Positions 33,476 to 45,999 of a stretch of DNA of 64,000 nucleotides are shown one piece after another. The DNA is taken from contig JAECYW010000024.1 in the NCBI GenBank assembly GCA_023014335.1, positions 744,001 through 808,000 on the forward strand, written 5' to 3'. The stretch's first letter is position 1. Each line of letters begins with the position of its first letter. A model generated the notes under the pieces. It did no database searches. It saw only the letters and a program-made list of their open reading frames with translations, and was not told where the DNA came from. This stretch comes from Galerina marginata. Lineage: Eukaryota > Basidiomycota > Agaricomycetes > Agaricales > Galerinaceae. The translations under genes and the position numbers were made by a program.

Positions 33476-35714
33476 ATGGAAATGGAGACCACTAAACATG
33501 GCCAAGTTATACACGGAGACCTAAATGGGTGAGTCGACGGTCTTTTAACGTTGGCGATTGTGTGGACACTTATCCTGTGCATGATCTTATCTAGCGCGGC
33601 AATGGATGTTGATGTCGACAACATACCTAAAGAAATAAATATGAATGACGAAGGGTAAGTCTTACCTCTTAGGTCCCACCTTTCCAATTCACCCTGACGC
33701 CTTCTTGAACTTATTAGGGCTACGACAGACGTTGAGAAGGTCCCCTCCAATGGGTGAGTCATTGCTATCCTATATTCTATGTTTCCGTGGAAAGGCTAAC
33801 AGTTTTTATCAATGCGATTAGGTTGGTGAATGAAAAGGATGCGCACGCCGACATAAACGTAGTTGGGGCACCGTAAGTTCTTTATCCAGAAGTTTCGCTT
33901 TTAAAAATTCTAACCTCAGCTATTAACTTCAGAGTTGAGATAGAAATTGATGTCCAGGCAGATCCGGACTCTTCCCAAGGAAGCGCGTCATCGTGAGTAA
34001 TAGCTATACCTGCTGCTTTGGCATCTGCTCAACCGTATCCGCTGTCTTAGAGACCATCCGGCCGCAGAAGGAAAGGAGGTGGTGGAACGCGATATGTAAG
34101 TGCTTTATCCTATTCATTTAAATGTCGGCTCATTTATAGACCCAGCGAGATGAAACCAATTAAGTCTGGACCAGACAGCACCGGGGAAAGTGGCAACGGT
34201 CTTTGCATGACAGATTTGCCTGATGACTGGGACGAATTATTGAGGTGTGTTCTCTTATAACATTTTCACGGAGGATGTCAAACTCATGCCTTACATTATA
34301 GCTTCAGCCCTCAAATTGCATTTACCATGCCGACCACTCCTGAGGCGTTTCTGGCTTATGAGTTCTCCTATGTGCCTGTGGATTAGGACGACCCTTCCAT
34401 CCCGACGGCTCCCAGATTTGAAAATGAGCCTCGACACAACGGGGATGCAAGGACCCATCTGTACACTAAGAAATACGACCTCGCCGACGCCGAAAGGCAA
34501 AGAGACGACCTTCTTTCCGTTTACCAAGCAGCTGATAAGCTCTTCGAGGAGGGAATTCTCCGAGGGAAGGCTGGTGCTAAGACGGTGGAGAACCTGAAGG
34601 CGTCGTTGCTGAACATGAACGACCTCGTTGCGCAGAAGAGAATCGCGGCACAAGATTCCCAAAAAGACTACAATCGCCACTTTACCCTCTACTCGAGCAT
34701 TCAACGCGAGAATCTCCTGCGGAAGGAAGTTTCGGAAATGCTCAAGGCGTTGGAGACCATCGATGCCACCGAGTTTGGGGACTTCCGCGCCAAGCTCTTG
34801 GTCAAGAAGCGAGACCTTCAAGTATTATCCGAGAGGAACGAGGAAGAAAAAGCCAACACTGAAGGGAATAAAGTGCATGCTGCAAAGAAAGCGAAAGACG
34901 AGGACGAGGACGATCCTGCAGAGAATCGCGCCCGATATTACAGGCTCGATGAAAATCGTCGCGAACTCCTGTCAGGTAAAGTCTATCCTTTCTTGCAGCT
35001 TTCGTGCATCTTACACATTACCACTCTGCAGAACGCGGCAGAGCTCTCATTTCGAACTTCTGCAAAGCAAGTACACCTCTTGCTCGGTCCAGAGCGCTTG
35101 AGAAGATCGGGGTGGGGATTAGGAAGGCGTCTCGCGACGTTCAAGAATTTCTCCCAGAGAGCGCATACAAGAGCGTGGAAGTGGCAAAGATTGTCCATTA
35201 CACGAGCTCTAAGAACTACCTTTGTCGCTACCACCAGCACAACCGTGGCCACGCCCAACACGACCGCGTTGGTGAGCTCACCAGGGTGGCTTATAGGAAG
35301 GCCTTGTCATCGAAGGCTGGCGGCGTGGTAGTTCCAAAATCGGGTCATATGAACTGCGGCTGCGCGGTTGACGATGTGCTGGTTGAATTTTTTATTTGGA
35401 AGACCTTCCAAGCGTTCTCGACGAATCCAAAGCTAGCCGGCCACAAACACTATATGAGTGACAATGACATTGTCCCCGCGAAAACCCGACGGTTCTGGGT
35501 TCAGCATTGGATGGACGTTACTTGCCTGACGGTCAATGACATCTACGGTGATGATAGCGACTCCGGCGGCTGGATTCCACGACTCGCGGCGATATCGATT
35601 GTTAGGCAGATTGAAAGGTTGAATGTGTTGGGATTCAAGCTACAGCTCAGCTCGTCAGCCAGCGAAGGGGAGAGAGACTTTGGCGAGTTTATCGGCGGGG
35701 ATGGTGACATGTAG
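33476..35714 (+). CDS. Large phase-2 exon gene with coiled coil; in-frame TAG
   Basis: Nine exons join in one frame: 33476-33528, 33595-33654, 33718-33753, 33822-33872, 33933-33992, 34051-34095, 34140-34244, 34302-34975 and 35032-35714. The first seven introns are all phase 2. The N-terminal part is acidic and repetitive (AMDVDVDN; VEIEIDVQADP). The eighth exon is rich in charged helix (residues ~200-330, e.g. KYDLADAERQRDDLLSVYQA), likely a coiled coil. The last exon is a globular domain with HMNCGCAVDDVLVEFF and IYGDDSDSGGWIPRLA. I do not recognise it. Codon TAG at 34384-34386 interrupts the frame in VPVD*DDPSIP, so full-length product needs a sequence error, readthrough or a missed splice. 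A downstream start at 34615 would retain the C-terminal half. Confidence 0.55.
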
Positions 35715-35959
35715 TCGACAGTCTGTAGTGTAGTGGATGGAGAGGTAGGCCAGAACATGGAGGACGACAGTGCAGTGTTGTGTTTTTTTGTGTTACCATA
35801 TACGTAGGATTTGTAATTCTGCCAAAATTGAATCATGTGGCTGGAGCACTTGTTTCGGTGGTAAAATGTGGTCATATTGAGTCTAAATTAGCGACGCTAC
35901 AAGCGTTATAAGATGTGAGTCCACTCCAGATTTACTTTACATATTCCCCAGTTTCTCAA
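35715..35959. other. Short intergenic interval between two plus-strand genes
   Basis: 245 bases between a stop codon and the next ATG on the same strand. No element recognised. Confidence 0.35.
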
Positions 35960-37000
35960 ATGGCTCCCACAGCCAAAGAGGAAGCCGACTTCATGGCACG
36001 TCTATTGCAAAAGCTTGACGAGCCCCCCTCCAAAACTTCAGCTTCGCCAACCTACTCTCTAATGTTGGCTTCATTGTGTCCATATGAATTTGACTACACT
36101 CAATATCTTCGTCGAAAATCCTTTGCTACAGAAAAACCTTTATCCCTGGAAGAGCTCGCTGCCCTTGCTTCCTCACCAAAGTGGACGCCCTTATACATGG
36201 ACGGATACTTCGACCCCGACCAGCTCAAATATATCCGATACCTTCATGATCCAGCCGCGCGTCCAGACGAGTATGCAGGCAATATGTGTATTGAAGAAAT
36301 TGCCCTGTTCCGAGGCAAATCCTCAAGCCAACGTCAAAGCCACTACGAAGACCGCGTGGCCGACATAGAGAAAGCCTACGCTATGCGGAAGCGTATGGCA
36401 AAGTGCAAAACACCAGATATAATCCCTTGTTATTTCTACCTGGATCACTGGGTATGCATTCCAATGCCACGTCGCTATTAAAACTAAAACTAACCCCTCT
36501 TGATTCTCAAGAAGGGACCACACCTCCCAATCAGAGTTGATTTCCGGATATTCGATAGGGAATTCTTCTATACCGATTGTCCGGAATTGACTATAGTCTT
36601 GAACCCGAACTTGGTCAAAATCCAGTTCTGGCATGAAGATGGTACATTTCGACTTCTCGACCCACTCGTACCACTCGACTGTCAATACCGCCGACGACTC
36701 TTAATTTTTAGACAAGGGGACCAACCAGCCGATTACTTGCAAAATTGCATTGGATTCAGAGAACTAACCTACGAGCTTTACTGGAGTAGTGGAGAGACGT
36801 CAAGGCCAATAAGGAAGGGACTGGCCCCACCGGCTTTAAGTGGTGAGTTGGGAATTGACGATGGATGGGAATTGTTCACCCGGCCCAAAGCCTTCGATGA
36901 TGTCGAATTGGCAAGAACAATTGAGGGAGAATGGGAGACAGAGTACGACAACAACGAGATATGTCAGTGGAGGGAGGAGGTGCCGAAACGGTTGCTCTAG
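35960..37000 (+). CDS. Hypothetical two-exon protein
   Basis: Unrecognised 326-residue protein from exons 35960-36451 and 36512-37000, joined at codon boundary HW/KGP across a 60-nt GT-AG intron. The start is the first ATG of the frame (MAPTAKEEADFMARLLQKLD). It is soluble-looking, rich in Tyr, Trp and acidic residues, with short motifs such as YMDGYFDPDQLKYIRYLHDP and IRVDFRIFDREFFYTDCPE. No transmembrane segment or catalytic signature is visible. Frame, codon quality and a clean intron make it a convincing gene. It lies 245 bases after the preceding gene on the same strand. Confidence 0.65.
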
Positions 37001-38774
37001 GACGGTGCCAATGTGTTAAGAAACACTTGTAGGTCTGTATTTTGCGGGATTGAACTAAATATAATATATATGTACTGCGTACAGAATTCATATCAACTGA
37101 AGTATCAGTGTGAGTGAACTGGAAATAATTGTTCAAGAGGAATAAGTTGGTAGTGACAGAATTCCTGCGATTGCTAACTTAGTTTCCCAACACCATATTG
37201 GATTTGTCAAATGAATCGGTCGGCAGTGACGTGATTCGGGCAGTTTCCAATCCAGTTTGGCAACACCATGTTGGAGCTGTCAAATATGGTTTTGGGCGGC
37301 AAAATTCCTTTCACGTGGGTAAATCCTAAATCCTAATACCTAATTAGGAGACTTCGTCTATTACGGTGTACGAGTACCCGATTGGTGGTTTGATGATTGA
37401 TTTGGTATGATCAAACCAGACCCCAGAAACACTGATTCACGTTATCATTGTAAATCACAGTAAATTTTCTACCTAATATTTCAAACATGTGTAATTCTGG
37501 TAGTCAACGAGGGCGCTAGCGATATCATCCCCAATGGATCACAATATACACCCGAACCGTGTCAGAAAATTGCTGCAGTTGGGGCGGAATGAAATAAACA
37601 ATGAAAACTCGTCCGCTCATAGGGAAATATTTATCTGACGTTCATTAAGCCAGTTGCATATCCCTTGGTGTCACGTCCACTTGACCGTCGACGCGACGAG
37701 ATTTAAAGCTCCGAAGGTTATGCCGAGAATTGCACGTTCTGACTAATCCCGTTTAATCGAACAAGATTCAGGACGAGTGAACCATATCCTGTCTGAATAA
37801 ACAAGTTTCTCAAACGCTCTCCCACAAAAGGGTAGACCGTCAATTTAGATAAATGTAACGATATTGGGCTGAATGATTGAATGGCGGGGGGGAAATCAAA
37901 TTGAGCTCTATGTGATTCTAGCTTTGATGCACTCAATTTGGAACAATTGGGAGAAAGTGGTAAGTGCGTACAAGATTAGTCATATTAAATTGGGCGTTGG
38001 AGGTTGATCTAGGTGGGCCAGACCAACTGAAATGACATTCTAAGCAATAAAAGGAGTGAAGAAGCACAGGATCAGGCCAGTCTGACTGATTCCAGTATCG
38101 AGGATCATAATTTCTCAAACAGTCTTCCAAAAATTGTCTAGGTAGCGCAAATAGGGGAGCGGTAGATAAATTATATGTGGTGGGAGGCACGGGTTTAAGT
38201 CAGACAATCAATTTCAGTGTGGAGGTACAACATTAGGCGTATGTGGGTGAGATATATGGCAGAGGGGCACTGGATTGAGTTAGAGGTACACATATCATAT
38301 TTGGGTTACTTAGACAAAAAAGTGTCGGGTATTTACAAGATTGATTGAGCAGTAATTCTCGGTGAAGAACAACGGAGTGAGATTTTGAGAATATGTGGGG
38401 TGGCACCAAATCACGTCCCATTAGCTGATTCCATCTTATGGCACCTAAATTTAACTTACCCTGAAGTGTAGACACTACCAGAAAATGTCATATGGATGTC
38501 TTGAACCTTGGTTTGATTAATAATTCCAGTGCGGGCACACCGGATTTAGCATGCGTGATAGATGAGATTCGATCCTTTCCAACAGGATCCAAAGCTAGAA
38601 ATTCGCGTGGTGGGAGTGGTTTCGGTTGGGTCAGACGATTTAAATTGCATGTTTTTGGTTTTCACGCACAATAGTATGTATCTTTGAGGAATTTCGAGAG
38701 CCAAGATACCAGATCCCGTCAGTTCAATCAATGATGCGGAAAGCCACCGGATTGTGTAAGTCCCAACACGTGCT
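37001..38774. other. Intergenic, no gene seen
   Basis: A/T-rich. Two related stretches, tttgtcaaatgaatcgg-like near 37202 and tgtcaaatatggttttggg near 37277, echo the TCAAATTTGG words near the KDZ gene. No open frame was accepted. Confidence 0.35.
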
Positions 38775-39066
38775 TGTCAAATTTAGCGCGCAGCCACTGA
38801 ACGAGTTTGGTAAAAACCGAAATTTCTCCCTCCATTTTAGTAAGGAGTAACAAAATTCGGGACTTGTCAGATTTAGCGCCCACTGAACGAGTTTGGGTAA
38901 TGGTAAAAGCCGGAATTGCCCCTCCATTCTGGTAAGGGGTAACAAAATTTGGGACTTCTCAGATTTAGTGCCCAGCGGCTGAACGAGTTTGGGTAATGGT
39001 AAAAGCCGGAATTGCCCCTTCATTCTGGTAAGGGGTAACAAAATTTGAGACTTGTTCTATTTAGCG
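38775..39066. repeat. Three tandem copies of a ~92-base repeat
   Basis: Units begin at about 38775, 38866 and 38957, with a partial fourth at 39053. Each has TCARATTTAGCGCC, then TGAACGAGTTTGG, then TCYNTTYTRGTAAGG and GTAACAAAATT. The second and third are the most alike. The repeat marks the right edge of the island before array-type DNA resumes. Confidence 0.85.
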
Positions 39067-39299
39067 CGCCAAGATTCGGAACAGGCTCTATCAAACTCAA
39101 ATGTAAACCAAATCACTTTGATTACCCCTACGACTAGTGACTTACAAAATTCAAGAAAGGGGTCAACTACAGTGTCTCTAATCTGCATTTTGCATCAATC
39201 CTGGCCTTAAAACGGGGCCTGCATTCTGAAAGTGACTATAGAAGATAGATTTCTTGTTGGCTACAACAGGACAATCCAGTGAATTTCCATGAAGGGTGC

Positions 39300-42200
39300 G
39301 GTTTAAAGCTGGGCGTCCCGTGCGATGTTTGCCGGAAGTAAAGGTGCGTTTCGCTTTCGATTAGCACCCCTACCTGCCCCAGAAATGGTGGCCGATCCTC
39401 GAATTCATACCCGTAATATATCAGCCAGGCACGGATTGGGTTCTCAAAACGACCTGTATTCCTCTCCTCAGACTAAAAAACTCGTGTTCAAAGAAGTATT
39501 TCTGGGTTCCGGCATAGTCGACGCTGCAAGACGTTTCGCGGCATGGGTTGCCAGGATTTGACGGGCGGTAATGGTCGGAAGGTGAAAAGAACATCCAAGT
39601 TGGCCTGTTAGTAACGACTGGGATACTCTGGAGTCTGCGGACTGCAATCCAGCGCGACAATGAGAGCGTAGTAAACATACGCAGCAGAACAGTCGCGAGT
39701 TTCATGCCAACTCTCCAGCCCACTGCTGTCCATCGATGGCATAAACCGAATTCGTGCTGCACCATTCATGTCGTCTTTTGGGTAACGGAAACCCGGAAGG
39801 AGGGGGTGCGTTACGACTTGAGGTGCCGGAAAGAACAAAAAGTAGGCACCTCCAGCCATATACGAATATGATTTGCCGTGTTGTCTCCGTGCTTGGACAG
39901 GGGGAAATGATGTCAAGGTTGGTGACGAGGTGAATGTATATATTATCAATGATCCGGACTTCCTAAGGTATCGAATGGAGCGTCCGCCGTCTGGCGAGGT
40001 CGTTTAACGTTCAAAACTCGGACGGCCAGTGGTCGACGGAGGGCACACGTTATAAGCAAAACGTTGGTGGCAGTCGTACGAAGCTGTAAAAACTGTCGCA
40101 CATTCAGTTCAAACTCTAGATGAGGGGAGAAAGACAGAATGTCAACTGACCCAGTTGCCTGCTTCGAGCTCGAAGATATTCGAGACTCTCGATGAATCAC
40201 CACGTCTTGAGTTAATGCCCTAGGCCTAGTTCTAAGCCAAAAGCGGCTGTATCCAGAGTGGCTAGTGCAAGCTATGCGGTAAGAGCACAGCAGTAGAGCG
40301 CTTTAGTCGTCAATAAGCACGCTCCTTTCCTGCTGCCTGAAGTCGAAGCGCATTTCCATGGTGGATGAACGGTTGCGCGGGGCTGCAATATGAAACGGAA
40401 ACTTCAAGGCGTGGAACACTCCAAAGGGGTTGTGAGTCTGAGATATCGGCGCCCAGTTGGTTGATGTGCAAGGAACGCGAACGGCCCAACGAGCGGGGAG
40501 AAGTCGTGTTATGTGCACTAATAAGGTGCATTGATGGGGTTGTGTCGACCACGAAGTAGCGAGCGAATGGCGAAGAGCTTGTAGACCTGAATACCAAATA
40601 TCTAGGAGAAAACAGGCCTGGAAGATTGAAAGATTGAAGACAACCTAGACTAGATATGAGCGCAAGAGACGGACAAAAAAATAATGCGCACTAAACACGG
40701 AGAGCGACGAGCATCAATCAGAACAAGGAGCCAAGACGACGTCCCAATTTTATATCCTTGCTGTCGTGAGAATCCCTCGAACGTGCTCTTGAATCTCAAT
40801 ATCAACCACTGAATCGTTCTTATGAACGAAGGGTCAGATACTGAGACCAGCCTAAGCTCGAGTAGGACGACATCCAACGAGGAGGAAAACAAAGTTTCCC
40901 CATCTGACCATCCGTGGTGTTGTTACCGAGGCCAAATAGTGGTGACATTGGTGACGAAAGGAACCTGTATCCTCAACGATGCCAATTTCTTAAACTATCC
41001 GTCGCCCCGATGAGAATGAATCCGCCTTTGATGTGCGATGATACACCCATATGCCGTCGGTATTCCTGCAGAAGAGAAGAAACAAGCTCACGACTGGAGT
41101 GTCGGCTATTTGGCTGGGCGGGACGGGTTGAGGTTCGAAGGATGGGCAGTGATCAACGAACAGCACACATCGGAAAGGGTTTGCGGCAAGTGTATGGAGC
41201 TATAGAAAGCGAGTATGTTTTCAGTTTCAACTCTAGAGAAGGAAGATGAGACATCAAATTACCTGGTTTCTGGCTTCGAGTTTGAATATCTTTCGTCATG
41301 TAGCGAGTCCTGAAGGCCTGAAGGCCTGGAGATTCACAAAGCGGAGACTTGGGATTCTACGCATCGTTGTAACGCCAGAGCAACTGGACCCAGCCAGGCG
41401 GAAGAGCTATGCGACAAGAGCACATCATTAGGACGCCTTGGTCTTAAAGAATTACACTCCTCACCTGTCGGTAGGGCAACGGAATACCTGCTACATCAGA
41501 ACATGTGAGATGTTGTATCTTCAAGGCGTCGAACAATCCCAGAGGATGATAATAAGCAGGGATATGCGCCCAATTTGCATCTTGAGCGTTTCTTGTATGG
41601 AAGAAAAGAACAGACTTTGAGGTTGGGAGGGCGAGTCCAGGAGAATTTGAACAGAAACTTCACGTGACAATTACTTGCAATTGCCGAAGCGCCTCTTTAA
41701 ATTGACGCCTTCCTATTTGCTGGATCAATGATCATCGATCGATTTCGTGTCTCTGATAATCTTCCCGCAAACAATAGCTCTCCAGGCTCCTTCTCGATTC
41801 TTTATCTGCGCTGGAGTACTGCCACTGTATTGGCAGCTTCGACTCCTGCTTCTTCGGTCATACATACTGCAGCCTCTCAGGCCTCAGGAAACATTCTTCC
41901 CTTACTTGGTTTTCGTCTGCACCTGTCTATCCAAAAGACCGTATACGCAGGATCAAGAGACAGAGCGATCTAGCACAATCTAAAGAAACACAAATCGCCT
42001 ACCATGATCCTGAATTGTCACGATTGCCCAGTTTCCATCACTCGCACCTGTTTCAAAGACTATTCTCGGAGGTTACTCTGGCCTGGGTGTAGCGAACAAA
42101 CGTCCATGCGGTCCTTCACATTCTCCAAGTTGACGCCCAGGGCACAAGCAGGAGTGTCTGCCTATATCTTTGCCGAGACACCAGGGGGGTATTGCTTCTT

Positions 42201-42560
42201 TGCGGGACACTGGCGCCTCGGCATGTACCAATAAATCAGATCTCCTGCTTGTGTGTGGGTACAATATTGGGACTTTTACCGGTGTTTTGTGAGCAAGAAC
42301 GGCTTTATTGACATTTTCCATAGAGTTTGATTCTCCCTGGCAAATATTCAACGCACCGCTGGACGATGAATTCCGAAAGTTAAATACAACCAATGATGCT
42401 GCTACTGATCTACCAAGTGCCGGCTCCTCATCGCAACTTACTTCACTCAAGGACCGCTCAAGCGAATAGCAGGTATTGGTGAGACGTAGACCTATAATAG
42501 CAAGAAATATGTATATCCTCTGTTTCATAACGCCCCGTCATCACTAACTTTTTCCACACC
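39300..42560 (-). pseudogene. Remnant of NACHT-linked partner gene, unit 4
   Basis: Homologous to the other partner remnants. On the minus strand near 42380 it reads NFRNSSSSGALNICQGES, matching unit 5. Near 40050 it reads LRTTATNVLLITCALRRPL, matching LRTTAVAVFLMTSALCRPL near 46500. A shared ggaaacccggaaggaggg block lies near 39787. The upper part (42528-42073) is the longest open piece, 151 codons beginning MKQRIYIFLAIIG. The pieces are not joined by one frame. Product unknown. Confidence 0.45.
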
Positions 42561-43084
42561 GTCAGATTATTTGTAAACTGCTCTCCGTAACTTTAACGGC
42601 TCCCACCAAGGCAAGAAGTGCATCCCGGAATAGCATTCGTTACTCTAGACCACGGGTATCAGCATGAACATGCTCAATAGGTGAGTATTACTCTGTATGA
42701 TCGACTACCTTCCTCTTTCTCCACTTCTTAAATTCCATAGAATGCCGTGAATACTTGTTTGATATTTTCCCCTTGTAGGTATGTGGTTTACAAATAATAT
42801 CGAGGAGAGTGGTTCGTTTATTGGAAACAGGAAGGAATTCCGGAACGAGATAGAGGGGCAGGATGGTGATATTAAAGAAATGGTGCGAGAGTGGGGTACG
42901 AGGAGTGTGAAAACTCGTAAGACTGGCTGTGTGGATTGATAGTTCTGAACCGCGAACGGATATAGAGCCGCCAATGACGGCGTTGTCTGTCATTCACGAA
43001 AAATAGTCGAGAGCCTAAAGGACGACGTCGATATGCGAGTATTCGGAATAAGGTAAACAAATTTAAACCTACTACTTCACCGGT

Positions 43085-45543
43085 TTAAGATCCCTTTTGT
43101 TCCGCCCTAGCCAGGTATCGCGCAATTTCTTGCTTGACGGCTTTTTTCCTATTAGGGCGCTTTCGCGATAACGGGCCAAATGTATGTTGAGACGCCAAGA
43201 TAGTCAGCTCTTCAGAGATCGCTGATTGTGGTAGGACATGTACAAGGCATCTCAGCGCCAGGCCAAAGGTGCGGTCCGATGTGAACATGTTGCCTGAATA
43301 CCACCTCGAACTCAACCGTGACCCCCTCCGATTTTTGGGCGACCTGAACTGCCACTGACCTATCTGTGCTGCTTCCGATGAATGTGATTTTTGCACTATT
43401 TTGCGCCAGAGCCAAGGTGTGTTTCTTTGCTGTATATATTTTCGTTTAAGCATAAAGAAAGATGGTGTTATTTGTTCCAGATGATTGGAGATGTACTTGA
43501 TAAAGTACACTGCTGCGGTTGCATACCGTTCGCCGGTCAATGCGTAAATCCCAGATCGACGAGGGTCCTCGAAGAATTCCAAAATAAAGCGATGATAGTC
43601 CGGTGAGAAATGTACCGAGAATGAGAATGAAAGCTTGTCCAGGGTTTTCTGAGCTTTACTAAGTGAGAAAATTTCAGGTAACATAGTGAGGACAGATTCA
43701 GTGACCTCCAATGTAACAAAGGAGACCAAAGCGGTCAGACACGAATCAGCATACATGTTTTCCAGTATTCCCTTAGCAATCCGATCAAAACGCTGAAGTT
43801 GCTCATTGTAAAGATCAGCCAACCCGTCTATATTCTAAATCGTGATTTATTCTCCTTGTCCCGAAAAGAAAAGGAGGGAAAAAAGACGTACCCATTGACT
43901 TATGGTTGCAAGTAAGCGAGGAATCAAATCAGGAGCTCCTTGCTCCACCGGATAGGAAGCAAGCGTAGACTCCACTATCTTCTCTTGAAGCTCCCGAGTA
44001 GGCGCAGCACCGTCAATGTGGGAACTCAAATTGTAGAGTCCGCGAATGGTCTTAACTCGGGTCAAATCTTCAGGTAGTAATGAGATAGTATTCTTGTTTT
44101 CAGTGACAAAACCGACCTTTCAGGCCAAGAACAGCAAATTCAGCATGTCGCAATGGAGCATTAATCCAGAATTGTTTTGATCGAGATCGGTCAAAGAGAA
44201 AGTCGCCGAGAGACGCATGAAAAACACGCAGGATCCTCCGTAGTCCATTAATGCTCTCATCCTCCTCGACGGAAACAAGCGATGTTAAATCACATAACAG
44301 CACCGGGATATCCCCTGCATCGAGCGACAACAATGTTTCCATTTTGCTTACTGGGTATGGAACTTCGGACAGGAGCTGGAGTGCGAGAATCTGCCCAGCG
44401 GCCTCTGGATTAATCACAGACATAAAAATGTGCATGTAGAGAGCATCAAGTTCGGCAAAAGGCATCTCATGCTGGGTAGGACGGATGCCGAGGATGATTT
44501 CTAATCGCTGAGGTGGCCGATGTCGAGTAGATTTAACAAATTTAACCACTGTCGAAGCGTAAATAAACTGGCCAGAAGATTTGTCGACCAAGGTCCGTAA
44601 GGCGTCTTCAGACGGCCAGGTGGGTGGAATCTGAGCGCGGAACGGATGGGAATTCTTGATTTCGGAGAATTTGTCATGGAGAAAACGACGAATGTCCTCG
44701 GATGGGAGGTAGTTATCGTCAAGCGGGTTTCGAGTGGATACTTGACTGAGGTACCCAAAATCGAAGGCACCTCTGATATCAGGTTCCGGGCGACTCGTGA
44801 TGAGGAGTATCAAGGGAATGTGGTATTGTTGAAGAGATTTCGAGATAGCATCCAGAATTTTGACTTGACTCTTTCTATCCTCACACTCATCCAGGCCATC
44901 TATAATGACAACACGTGCGGGAGTAGTGGTGTTGAAATAACCAGAACCGATACGTTCTTGCAGAGGTTCGACGATAAGGGCAAAGATCTGCGAATCGAGC
45001 GAGCGGGTGAAGATGAATGGATCATGTTCAATGGTTCCAATTATGTGATCCCTAATGTCTGGGAAACACAAAGAAGCTTGGTAGGCGATGGTTGCGATAA
45101 GGGAGCGCCAGTGATTTCGGGTTGAATCAAACCTAGAAAAGAAGTAGCTCGCGACCAGGATGCCCTCCTTAGCACAGAGTTCCGCGATGGATCGAGCGAT
45201 GGCTGACTTTCCTGACCCCGCTGGGCCGTAAAGCCACATTATCAATGCATTTTGCGTCTCCGGGTCGGCGCCATGAATCCAGTCCATAATCTTGTTGAGT
45301 ACGGCAACTCGGGTGCTAGGGTGACATTTTGGAGGACCGTCAACATCAGCGGAGTCATGGAAAGCTGCAGGCGATGTAGCCTCGAGCAGGCGTTCGAATG
45401 GATCTGTAAATCATGTATTTATCTTTACGTGTCCAAATTTTTGGGGAATGCAAATACCTTTAGATGCTTTGTTACTCTGGTAAAAGTTGCCCCCCCGGCC
45501 CCCCCGTGATCAAGATATTCGAAGCGGACACTTGGCTGGGCAT
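43085..45543 (-). CDS. NACHT-domain NTPase copy 4, leader exon frameshifted
   Basis: Exons are 45543-45458, 45403-44117, 44067-43892 and 43834-43085, with introns of 54, 49 and 57 nt. The leader MPSQVSASNILITGG runs into a G-rich tract (C7GGC7 on the plus strand at about 45491-45506) that adds 10 bases relative to copy 5; the frame shifts and stops soon after. From the internal ATG at 45287 (MDWIHGADPE) the frame is open for 698 residues, with Walker A GPAGSGKS and Walker B VVIIDGLDECED intact. So it may still give an N-terminally shortened NTPase lacking the leader, or be newly inactive, or reflect an assembly error in the homopolymer. The C-terminus is typical (KKAVKQEIARYLARAEQ). Confidence 0.75.
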
Positions 45544-45999
45544 GAGCGAGAGAGGCCGTTACAAAAGATAGTAACGACTGGTCATGATGAAGAAATGGGT
45601 TCAAGATGTGATCGCAGCGCATCTGCTTTGCGGAACTATGCGAGCAGACCGCAGTAAACGTAGCAGAACTCTGCCAGCACTGCCATCGGGCTGTCGTAAT
45701 GAATTACCCGTTTATAGGCGGTGTCGATATATGTAACTAATAACAGTCGCCTCTTTGGTGGATCTGCGGCTAGTTATGCGGCTATGAAGGGTGAAATACC
45801 TAACGCCCGACAAACGAGGGCCTATCCTCAAATTTGTTTTGGTAGTAAATCACCAACTTGTATTCATAACAAGGCAAGGACTCCCAATTCATCTGCTTCT
45901 TCAGATCGACGAAAGTGCCAAAGATCAGTAGGCACGCATACGGTTCTCAAAACGACCCGTATTTCTCTCCTCATACTAAAAAACTCGCGTTGGAAGAAT

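Noticed and set aside
34245..34386. A 142-nt intron removing the in-frame TAG
   Set aside because: The sequence before the TAG reads well as protein and the 57-nt intron with acceptor at 34301 is typical; the long intron would be atypical for this locus.
42073..42528. A 151-codon minus-strand frame as an independent gene
   Set aside because: It is one piece of the decayed partner segment; the matching frames in other units are broken at different places.
43835..44116. TGA in GRFCH* of NACHT copy 4 as a nonsense mutation
   Set aside because: It lies inside the conserved 49-nt intron (44068-44116) and is removed by splicing.
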